A DNA stretch of 64,000 nt, taken from assembly GCF_011397635.1 (NCBI RefSeq), contig NC_064771.1, forward strand, positions 16,183,379 through 16,247,378. The letters run 5' to 3'. This DNA is from Epinephelus fuscoguttatus (Eukaryota; Chordata; Actinopteri; Perciformes; Serranidae). The notes beneath the pieces are model-generated. The model had not been told where the DNA came from. It did no database searches and saw only the letters and a program-made list of their open reading frames with translations. Of this stretch, positions 22,942 to 32,547 are shown one piece after another (the stretch's first letter is position 1; each line of letters begins with the position of its first letter). The translations under genes and the position numbers were made by a program.

Positions 22942-24743
22942 GCTTGTGTTCATCAGAGCTACCCATGAAGAAGTTTATTCAGTCAGACGTGCAGTCAGCC
23001 CTGAGTCAGGCGGTAACCAGAGTTGATGTCCTGTCCAGAACTACTCACATCAGTCTGTCTTCATACTGGTCTACTTTTTGTAGACAACCTAGCTTCACTA
23101 ATTCCAATGCTGCTGCAGGCTCGTCTTCTTTGTGTCTCCTCTCCTGACCCCTTGTCATTCAGGAGATTACTTTACAGACAGTCTCCCTTTAGTATTCCTT
23201 TACAAACCTTAGGTCCTGTAGTGCTGTGTAGGATCTGTGACCGAGACATATCACTGCTCTCTCTGTCCCCAGCAATGTGGAGGACACACTGCCGTCTATG
23301 TAGGACGTGTTAGTTCCATGTTTAAACAGAGACCATTTAATTCTACCAGGACACTTTTCACTTCTGAAGACACCACAGCTCCGACGCCTGAGGCTGGAGT
23401 CTGGTGTGTCAGCCACTGTGCTGACGTCACTCAGTTACACATGCTCTCTGCATCCACTGGGCTCCATTATGTGGCTGCATGCAGGCCAGCGTGGTGCTGG
23501 AGGACAAAGAAAACGACCTCAAGACGTCCTAGAAGAGAGGACAGTGTACTTATCAAGGTGACTGAGTTCAGAGTGTGAAATTAAAATGATCTGATAAAGT
23601 CTCCATTGTGAGCTGCGGGGTGTTTCAGGTCAGAGATACACAGTGCAGCACTGTATCAGAGAACAATACTGAACTGTAAATGTGTGCCCCGCTGAGATTA
23701 TCAGAAGTCGTGTTTGCTGATCCACATTTTTGATTTTCCACTCGCCGCTGGAAAGTGGAGCAGAACACAATATATACTTTAGTCCCCACAGAATACATCA
23801 GCTGCAGAGGGCTTTTCAAGTACATTTGGGCTGTGGCTAACTCACTCATATAAACCACATTACTGAAGCGGAGGCCTGTCATTCATGAAAGCTGGTTTAA
23901 TCTAATAATCAAGTTACCGCACTGTAAAAGAAAACTAACTTTTAATTATTGGTGCTCTGTTTCAAATGTTTAATTTGGGGAACAAATTAAATGAAAGAAC
24001 AAACTATATTTTAGCTTTCTATGTAATCATTTTTCATTTCCTTACTGACTTTTCAGCAAAGTTAATTGGTTTTCTTGGAATATTAATTTTAATTTAGTAT
24101 CTTTTGGAGCTGTTTGACTAACATTCATTGTACATGCAGTGCAAAAAGATACTGTACATATGGGCAAGTACGTCCTTGTTTGTAATACAAGTGCCTTGTA
24201 TAATACAAGACCACACACAAAGCACAGGACTCACAAAATACTATTTATTGTTGGACACTAGATGAGACAGCGGTATATGGCCAGGGGATTCACAGGGAGT
24301 GAATGGTCAGTGGTCTGTACTGGCAAATACAGACCTCAGTATTCGTTGTATTCTAACACGAGTGAGACTGATGAATCATCGACCCCATCTGCAGGTCACC
24401 ATCACTATCAACATCTGAATGAATCAACAGGTACATGAGAAGCTTCTTTCTACTCTGATTATGGAGAAACTGAGAAAGACAAAGAAAATATAAAAGCAAA
24501 CCAGATATTCCATACACTTAAACAGATACAGAAATGTTTAACAGTAAATGGCATTCTCAGTCTGTTGATGCAAATAGGAGTGTTTGCAATAAATGATTGT
24601 TGCACATTTTTTAGACTTAATTAACAAAGACTGCTATGGTTCTTTAAAAAATCATCCAAACTAACTGAAAACACCTTCAAATTAAAATATCCTTGAAATA
24701 AAATTATGCACATTAAAGGGTCTGTTGAGTGGGTCTGTTAAAC
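22942..24743. other. Gene-poor stretch
   Basis: Frames of 110, 113 and 96 codons overlap one another in 22,815-23,578. None shows a domain or splice-site structure. No repeat was recognised with confidence. Confidence 0.4.
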
Positions 24744-25301
24744 TAGCGGTTTTCAAACTTTTTGTGTTCAAGACACACCAAAGGGCAAGCCAAAATCTGT
24801 GCACAAAAGCTTCTATAACATGTGTCATCACTCTTATAACGACATAAGACAATAAAAATAATAACAAATAAGACAGGTAGCTTTCATGATACCCGTCTTC
24901 AATGGTTCTTTGTTGTAATTTGCTCCGTACAATAAAACTATCCATTGTCCAACTCACGGCCTTCTCCTTTTAAATGTTATCATCCCTCACACTGGCTGCC
25001 AATCAGGGCTTTGTGTGGATGTGGATGTGTCACACACATATAATTCCCATAATTGTATGGTGACAAATAGGTTTCCTGTGAAGGTTTTCTAAATTAAGTT
25101 AAACGAAATTACATTTTTTAGCTAGAGTTTGCCTCTTTATTAGGAAATGGGCGCACACAACATACTGATACAGTCAATTAAAAATTCATTCATAACTTTT
25201 TGTATAGGCCCAGTCAAATATTGCAATAATAATGTGTGGTTATCACAAAATCTCATGGCACACCTGGATTGGCATCGCAGCACATCATCTGAGAACCACT
25301 G
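24744..25301. mobile_element. hAT MITE with 7/8 target-site duplication
   Basis: The left end is TAGCGGTTTTCAAACTTTTT. The right end, reversed, is CAGTGGTTCTCAGATG, so both are hAT-type termini. The flanking octamers are TGTTAAAC (24,736-24,743) and TGTTAGAC (25,302-25,309), identical at seven of eight positions, as expected for hAT. There is no transposase frame inside. It is a 558-bp non-autonomous copy. Confidence 0.85.
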
Positions 25302-26400
25302 TGTTAGACTGAGTTTAAGAAAAAAATAATCTGGTATTCTTAATAGCACCCATAAATTAGTGACTTACAAAGTCTTTGCTGATACTTTATATTCATTTAC
25401 ATTTTCAATCTGCAAAAGAAGCAAAAACAGCAACCCTCCTCCACCCCATTTTCCTCCAGTCCTCATCACATTCAGTGCCTAATCCTGCTCTGCATCCCAT
25501 CATCCTCATCTTCAGCCAACTTCCACCACCATTATCTAGACTCCTTTGGGGGAAATATTCTTCAATTAAACATAGCATCTCTACACCCTAAATATACACA
25601 TCAAGATATGGTCTAATCACCAGTGAACTTTTCACCAGTCATATCATTCACTCTAAATGAAAAACATTTAACTGTTTTACCTCTCCCACTGCACGCTCCC
25701 CAGAGCCTAATGAGAGGGGCATCTTCTCTTTATAAAAACTTACAGAAAACATTAGTGGTTTAATCTCTTTTACAAGACCACATATAGCTGATTTTAAAAA
25801 AGGAATTTAGATTCAGTCTGAAGCATTTTTTCTTTTAAAACAAATGGGTAAATAGAAGATTAGAAATCTTGTAGTATATTATACTGTAAATAATAACATG
25901 TATTACAGACTTACTTTGTTTCTACCCTTCGTCTTTTAAGTCTCCTCTTATCGCTAAGTTCACACATTTTTTTACCCCCCCCCCCCCCTTCCTGTTTTGA
26001 TGCTTTCCTTGAAAGGTCTTTGCAAATTCTACTGTAAGGCATCATCACTGTGATTGCTTAAATGTCTGTGGTGACGAAAACATGCTGTAGTAAAGGGCCC
26101 TGCCTTGTGTCTACCTCACCCTGTCCTTCCTCTTTAGTTTTTCAGAACTTCATGGGAAACACATCATCTGCTCACACTACAATGGCTCACAATTTTACAT
26201 GAGTCAGAAATGACCAACTTCCTCTCTGCTGTTGCCAAGATTCCTGGAGTTTGTTTCGTATTTATTTTTTTACCATTATGGAAAAGCTAAGAAACAGGGC
26301 CTGTTAAATGTGTGTCCCAAAGATCTTACTTGGATACTTCATGTCTATTCACAAATGTATTTTTAGAATAGAAGACTTTAATACAACTTTGTTATTTAGC
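25302..26400. other. Non-coding stretch downstream of lyrm1
   Basis: No gene was seen. There is a run of 14 C at 25,975-25,988. The stretch separates the repeat-rich flank from the lyrm1 3' end. Confidence 0.5.
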
Positions 26401-26422
26401 AGTTGTAAACACATGTCAAGTA

Positions 26423-26428
26423 TTTATT
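26423..26428 (-). terminator. lyrm1: lyrm1 candidate poly(A) signal
   Basis: TTTATT on the plus strand is AATAAA in the lyrm1 sense. It lies about 390 bases past the lyrm1 stop codon, which would give a 3' UTR of about 0.4 kb. The choice of signal is inference. Another TTTATT lies at about 26,260. Confidence 0.5.
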
Positions 26429-26818
26429 ACAATACTTTTTACAGAGAAAAATAAACAAAATATACAACATTCTCTTATATTACAGGTCACCCAAAGTTGA
26501 CAGCCTTCCCAAGCTGAACAGAAGCTGACTCATGCTTAAAGTCCAGGGAAAGTAAAATCAGAGATTTGTCTCTAAATACATTACACGTGAGAAAATAATT
26601 GCTGAAAACGTGAAAAGAATGTGAACTATAGAATACTGAACCGTGGAGTTTACAGTAAAAAAACAACAACAAAAAAAGTGGCTTCTTCCTGAATGATGGG
26701 TGTTCTTGCATTACTGGGTGCTCGCAAAAACTCTGCCCATGAGATCAGCTTGTGACTGCACTCTAGTTTCCTGCCCATGGTAACTTGAACTCCTGGCGAG
26801 GAGCAGGGACATCGAGCA

Positions 26819-29762
26819 TCAGGTCTCATCATGTGACTCTAAGTATATTGGCTTGGCCTGCTTCCTCAGTCGCTGCTGTGCTCGCAGCTTCCTGCCTTTC
26901 TGAGTTGCCAGTCCCATTGGTGGTAGGTACGTCTACGGGAACAGCGAGGGAACAAAATAACTAACATTTCTCAACAACTCAATGACTCACACAGATGGGA
27001 AAATGATCTCATTTGTCTAATAAACTGTTGTTACTTACAGCCCGTGGATATGGGTTCTTGTAATGTAGACCTGTAAAAAAAATGATAGTGACAGTCACTC
27101 TTTCAAAGCCAGAAAGCTTCCTATCCTGCAGTCCTGCTTTTTCCTGCAGAGAGCAGCTTATTCCCTCAGTATATTAATGATTTCTGGATGATTTAATTCA
27201 TAAGTTCATCACTTTTATCTGATTACAAAGGCAGGATGTAAACGTTTGTTAAATCATAGCACCTGTAATCTAAAAGAGGGAGGGCTGAACATAATATTAA
27301 TCTTGCCTCTTTTCCCACAACTGAACTTATCTTTTGTATTGTATATCAAAACTAAAAACAAATCATTAAACAGCATGAGCATTATATTTGTTTGTTATTC
27401 GTGTCAGTCATTACAGCCGGTTTCTGTATCACTTATCTGAAGATGATATAAACCATGCTCATGCTGTTGGTTGTCAGACATTCAGAACAATGTTTACTCC
27501 CTTGCTTACTCATGCTGAAACACTTAAGACCTTCAGCTGAACTTACACAGTCACTCCGTGACAAATACTTCATCTAGGTGTGTTATATTAGCTGCATATT
27601 ACCCACTATAAATGGTAAGCAAATACAGTGCCCTCCAAAAGTATTGGAACAGTGAGGCCAATTCCTTTATTTTTGTTGTAGACTGAAAATATTTGGGAGA
27701 TCAGATTAAGAGATCAACATTTCAGCTTTTATTTCCAGGTATTTACATCTGGATCTGATACACAACTTAGAAGATAGCACCTTTTGTTTGAACCCACCCA
27801 CTTTTCATGAGAGCATAAGTATTGGAACATGTCACTGACAGGTGTGTTTTGTTGCCCAGGTGTCTCCCAATTACATTGATTATTCAAACAATAAATAGCA
27901 CTGAATGTCTGAGCTCAGTTTCAGATTGGGTACGATAGATTTTGCCTGTGCAGACTGCATTTAGAGGTGGAACCAACATGAAAACCAGAGAGCTGTCTAT
28001 GGGTGAAAAAGAAGCAATTGTGAATCTGAGAGAAGATGGACAAACAATCAGAGCCATTGCACAAACATTGGCTATAGCCAGTACAACCATTTGAAATGTC
28101 CTGAAGAAGAAAGAAACCACTGGTGTACTAAGCAACAGACGTCGAACAGGTAGACCAAGGAAAACATCAGCAGTTGATGACAGAAACATTGTGAGAGCTG
28201 TAAAGAAAGACCCTAAAACAACTGTTAGTGACATCAGCAACAACCTCCAGAGGGCAGGAGTGAAGGTATCACAATCTACTGTTCGCAGAAGACTTCATGA
28301 ACAAAAGTACAGAGGCTACACCAGAAGATGCAAACCACTCATTAGCAAGAAGAATAGGAAGGCCAGGCTGGAATTTGCCAAAAGGTACAGAGATGAGCCT
28401 CAAAAATTCTGGGAAAAAGTTTTGTGGACTGATGAGACAAAGATTAACTTTTTCCAAAGTGACGGAAAGGCGAAAGTTTGGAGAAAAAAAGGATCTGCTC
28501 ATGATCCCAAACATACAAGCTCATCTGTGAAACACGGTGGAGGTAATGTCACGGCTTGGGCTTGCATGGCTTCTTCTGGGACGGGCTCTTTCATCTTCAT
28601 TGATGATGTAACACATGATGGCAGCAGCAAAATGAACTCAGAAGTCTACAGAAACATGTTGTCTGCTAATTTAAAGAAAGATGCAACCAAACTGATTGGG
28701 AGATCCTTCATCATGCAGCAAGATAATGACCCAAAACACACTGCCAAAACAACAAAGGAGTTCATCAGGGGCAAGAAGTGGAAGGTTTTAGACTGGCCAA
28801 GTCAGTCTCCAGACTTAAACCCAATAGAGCATGCATTTTACCTGCTGAAGAGGAGACTGAAGGGAGTAACCCCCCAAAACAAATAACAACTGAAAGAGGC
28901 TGCGGTGAAAGCCTGGAAAAGCATCATAAAAGAAGAATGCAAAAGTTTGGTGATGTCAGTGGGTCACAGGCTTGATGCAGTTATTGAAAGCAAAGGATTT
29001 GCAACTAAATATTAAGTCTCATTCACTTTAATCTATTTTAAGTTTATATGTTCCAATACTTTTGCTCACCTAAAAATTTTGTGTTCCATTACAAATAATG
29101 CTATCTTCTAAGTTGTGTATCAGATCCAGATGTAAATACCTGGAAATAAAAGCTAAAAAGTTGATCTCTTGTCTCATATTCATCTTTTGATGTCAAACCC
29201 AAATGTTTTCAGTCTACAACAAAAGTAAACGAATTGGACTCACTGTTCCAATACTTTTGGAGGGCACTGTATAAGACTGACATCAAAATATTATAAGTGG
29301 AGTGTTTAAGTGGTTTATAAAATCAGCACTTGACAGAAAACATGAAAGCACAGAGTAGTATGTCTGTTTCTGTGGTCCTGACCTGAGTAGGATAACATTC
29401 AGTTGAAACTTATGTAAGGAAATGTGTAGCATCTCTCCACTCTCACCTATTTCTATCCTTGCTTCACATTCTTCTATACATTTCTTTATTGATTCTTGAT
29501 CTGTGAGCTGTGGAGAAGCACACAGAAGGAAAGATTAGTCATACAAAATGCCATCTAACTACGGCTTTTTTCATTTCTGTGAGCAGCATACTGTTGTTCA
29601 CACCTGCTGGTTCTGTCTGAACAGAGTGCAGGCCTCCTGAAGTATGTACTTTCTCTCCGCCTCTGTGTCACTTGCAACTCCACTCTGTGCTTGCCAGCTT
29701 CGGGCAATGCGGAACACCCGCATGTAGAGTGACAACACCGTCCTGCGAGTCGAGGTCGTCAT
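26819..29762 (-). CDS. lyrm1: LYR motif-containing protein 1
   Basis: Small LYR-family protein of 121 aa, close to the ~122 aa of mammalian LYRM1. Coding pieces in order: 29,604-29,762; 29,447-29,507; 27,039-27,070; 26,819-26,932. Donors are GTGTGA, GTGAGA and GTAAGT, acceptors are all AG, and the phases join exactly (159+61+32+114 = 366 nt). The start is [20 protein letters not shown], followed by the expected helix with [14 protein letters not shown], then [26 protein letters not shown], and an acidic end ESHDET. LYR proteins are small helical factors of the mitochondrial matrix, many of which bind acyl-carrier protein; LYRM1's own substrate is poorly defined. Odd point: the LYR tripeptide reads LYM followed by R. 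The gene is head-to-head with dcun1d3. A 1.64-kb Tc1 element lies in the intron 27,071-29,446. Identity is firm. Confidence 0.95.
27071..27625. other. lyrm1 intron, part left of the Tc1 element
   Basis: Intronic sequence runs between the 32-nt coding exon and the Tc1 insertion. No repeat or exon was recognised in it. Confidence 0.5.
27626..29269 (+). mobile_element. Tc1-family transposon, full length, IR/DR type
   Basis: The element is bounded by TA at 27,624-27,625 and 29,270-29,271. Its ends are CAGTGCCCTCCAAAAGTATT on both strands. The terminal inverted repeats are about 200 bp. Each contains an outer and an inner copy of a short direct repeat: the core AAGTATTGGAACA lies at the left end, again near 27,817-27,829, and inverted near 29,048-29,062. 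This two-direct-repeat layout is that of Tc1 elements of the Sleeping Beauty-like structural type. The 1,644-bp length is standard. It lies in a lyrm1 intron, antisense to that gene, and carries the broken transposase listed separately. Confidence 0.95.
27978..29015 (+). pseudogene. Tc1 transposase, two nonsense codons
   Basis: The frame from ATG 27,978 to TAA 29,015 is 345 codons, normal for Tc1 transposases, with no frameshift. It is broken by TGA at 28,092-28,094, where the family usually has Trp after TTI, and by TAA at 28,884-28,886. Between them lies a 231-codon open stretch. Seen in order: an N-terminal helix-turn-helix region, a GRPRK AT-hook-like motif at 28,149-28,163, then the catalytic DDE core with D in [10 protein letters not shown] in [10 protein letters not shown] and E in SPDLNPIEH. 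The last pair has the DD34E spacing of Tc1. All catalytic residues are present, so the damage looks recent and is limited to point mutations. Confidence 0.9.
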
Positions 29763-29783
29763 CAGGGCTCAAACAGCAGTTAT
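29604..29783 (-). other. lyrm1: lyrm1 exon with start codon and its acceptor
   Basis: The exon starts after a CTTTTCAG acceptor (minus strand; AG at 29,784-29,785). It has 21 bases of 5' UTR before ATG at 29,762. No upstream in-frame ATG lies in this exon, which fixes the start. Confidence 0.85.
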
Positions 29784-30649
29784 CTGAAAAGTTAAGAAGT
29801 AATGGCATTACATATCCTGTTACTGCTTTCTCTGTAAATAAAGCAAAATAATGAGTTTGTTAGGTAGCTCTGAGGCAAACATTTTCAGTTGACCCCCTCT
29901 CAATCTTCCACCTCCTGCTTTCTGTACATTGTATTTGTTTCCTGATGCCTCTATGTTGTACACACAGCAGACTAAATGTAGCTGCAACATTATTTGCCCA
30001 GACACCAAGAAACAAACCAGTGCTAAGCTGGAATACTACCAGAGTCACCGGCATTTTCACTGTCTCTGTAAGTTTCTGATAATTTGAGTTTAAAAAAACT
30101 ATTTGAATGTAAATGCGTCCTGTGGGAAAAATGCCTTCAACAACAAAAAAATTACAACTGTCTTAAATAAAGAGCCACAAGAATAGATACTGCAAGAACT
30201 GAGGCATGGATGTTAGGGCTGTCCTGGGCAGCAGTTTTGGGCTTTGAAACTTTAGAGATGAGGATATAAATCAGATTTTTAGCAACATTAGTTTTCAGTC
30301 AATGCATGTGGCAATTAGCTACTGTTAACATGCAGGTTGCAGTAACTTTAGACTTAATAGCAAGAAAAAAAGAACACTTTGCAAGACGGCTAGGCTGATA
30401 CTTTTATATACTTTTATATAGTTTTCATGTGATTTGCCAAGCTTGTGATATGCCAGTTTCCTTTGGCAAATCTAACACTCAACTTTTTGGGGGTTCGAAT
30501 ACTGATTTGGACTTGATTACCATAGCAATGATCTAAGCTTCGTAGCATTTAGGTCAGCCCTAATGGATGCATCACTGAACGAGCCTATCAGGCACGGACC
30601 CAGGGGCCTAATGTGTCAGGGTCCCCCTTGGCCTTCACCTACAAAATGT

Positions 30650-31039
30650 TACTCAAATTAACAAGTACCAACCAGGAGGTGACTCAAAATGACCCCAAGG
30701 ACACGGAGATGCAAAGGAACCACAAAAAAATACAAAAATGACTACAAAAAGGGGCAAAACAACCATAAGGAGACACAAGATTTCAAGATGGTGGCACGCA
30801 CAATCACATAATAACATAATAACTGTTGTTTTTACTGTTTTTTTATTGCTCTTACTATTTATCATATACTTTAAAAATATAGATATGAATGTGTGTATGT
30901 GATTGTGAGAATGATGCGATGAGGGAGTGTGTGTTGGTGAATAAATGAGTGTGTGTTGGTGCATGTGTAAACATTTATATGCTGCTAACTGTATTGCTCT
31001 AACAAAGTTTAGTTGTATAACATACAATGATAATAAAGG

Positions 31040-31092
<53 letters not shown>

Positions 31093-31150
31093 AAATGACT
31101 ACTAAGAGACACAAAATGACCAAGAAAGACACAAAATGCACAATAAGGAC
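30650..31150. repeat. Degenerate ~20-bp minisatellite split by an insertion ending in (TATC)n
   Basis: Variants of ACAAAATGACTACAAAGAGAC recur in 30,675-30,780 and again from 31,093 to 31,150. Between them lies unrelated sequence that ends GATAATAAAGGATC and then a pure TATC run at 31,041-31,092. An AATAAAGG-plus-simple-repeat tail is typical of fish LINE and SINE 3' ends, so the insert is probably a retroposon in plus orientation that landed inside the minisatellite. The family is not identified. Confidence 0.6.
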
Positions 31151-31687
31151 CCAAAGCTATCACAAAGTCTTTCTTGTCCCTGTATGGGTGGTGGGGCTTT
31201 TTGCATATCTGTACCCTGGAGCCTATTGATTATAATCCGTCCATGTTTAAAAGTCTGGGGTCCCGGGACAGTCCCTCACTTTGGTGGGTTTCTCATCCAG
31301 CCCAGACTGTTCCCATTAATAAACACTAGATGTCACTAAAACCACCACAGAGCTGTTTTCCAAACACAGCTCGTTACATGACTTACTGTTACGTATTTCT
31401 GTTTTAACATGTGTTGGGATTAAACCAAATGTTAAGCGTAATACCATTAGCACATTTGCATTAATACCTGTTTACCAAACAGAAAACATGATGCAATACT
31501 CTGCCATCACCTGTCAACATGAGGCTAGCTATCCTTGAGCATCCTATTCACAACGCTTATCAGACGTCTGCTGTCAAAGACGGGAGATTAAAGTAAAAGA
31601 GACACTAGTGCTGCTCTCACTGACTTACATTAGTGTTATCGTTCGTTATGTTTTACAGTTCATTTAATATTACAAGCCTTGACCTAC

Positions 31688-31760
31688 CGGCTGAGTCTGG
31701 AGAAGACACTAGCTCCACAGTAGCTTACTAGGACAGCAGAAACACATTTGTCGCAGGGTG
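31688..31760 (-). other. lyrm1: lyrm1 5' non-coding exon (probable)
   Basis: On the minus strand the sequence AGACTCAGCCG is followed by a GTAGGTC donor (GT at 31,687-31,686). Spliced to the acceptor at 29,784 it would give a non-coding first exon. The start site is not visible; the coordinate 31,760 is only a guess just downstream of the TGACGTA motif. Confidence 0.45.
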
Positions 31761-32300
31761 ATGACGTAGCCGAGAGCTGGTTCCTCAATGGGAAGGCTGT
31801 AAAGAAAAAAATGAAAAGCCATAAAAATAAACGAGTGCCTCTACTTTTCACCTCACATAAAGTTTGGGATGTTTTACCATTTTAAAGTAGTAGCATACCC
31901 TCTTCAATTCCGTGTCTGTAGACCTAGTTTGGGCCATTTCAGATGAGTTACAAAGAGGTTTTGACATATTTTCCAGCGCTCGATAATATTCTGTCAAGGC
32001 TCTCTTTAATATGTCATCAACAAAACACGTGCCCCAGTAATTAATTTTGTTGTAAATTATCCATCTGGGTGGAATGAAATATCCCCAGGCGCATGACTGT
32101 GTTAAAATTAAAAGATGTGTCTTATCGTTGCCGTCGGTGATGAGGATCAGCTGTTGGCTGCTTGTAGGCAGGGAGGAAGTGACAATGTAGCTACACTCAA
32201 TGAGTAAAAGGGGGAAGGCACAAAGAAATTTGCTGCTTTAGTCAGAGATGGTGCTTTAACTCACTCCAAAGAGCGAACATAATTCAGATGGATTCAAAAG
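31689..32300. promoter_or_regulatory. Probable bidirectional promoter, lyrm1/dcun1d3
   Basis: The segment separates the two divergent first exons. It contains a CRE-like half site TGACGTA at 31,762-31,768 next to the presumed lyrm1 start. I see no TATA box at a convincing position. Divergent pairs this close usually share a promoter; that is established for vertebrate head-to-head genes in general and is inference for this pair. Confidence 0.5.
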
Positions 32301-32547
32301 CACATCCCGGTCAATAGCTTGTTACTTATTCATCTCGAAAAGCGGAGTTGAATTCGATTTTGATGTGGAAGTTTTTTTTGTCAGCTGCCTGCTAGTAAGC
32401 TAGCAATCTGACTTTAACGCGACGAGTTTGCCTCAGTTCCTTTCTGGTCGTATACGCTACCTTGGCCAACTTACTAACTACTTAATTTGTACTGGCTTTC
32501 CTGGAGAAATGAACACCCAATTCCACACGACAGTGTTTCCCAGAAAG
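32300..32547 (+). other. dcun1d3: dcun1d3 5' non-coding exon 1
   Basis: The exon ends at 32,547 in a near-perfect donor CAGAAAG/GTAAGT. It would join the acceptor CCTCAG before 35,347. The left boundary is unknown. An ATG at 32,509 opens a short upstream ORF that continues through the splice junction (see findings). Confidence 0.6.

Noticed and set aside
28191-28886. Functional transposase of 231 aa
   Set aside because: This is only the part of a 345-codon Tc1 transposase between two nonsense codons. It has no ATG at its start and lacks the N-terminal DNA-binding domain.
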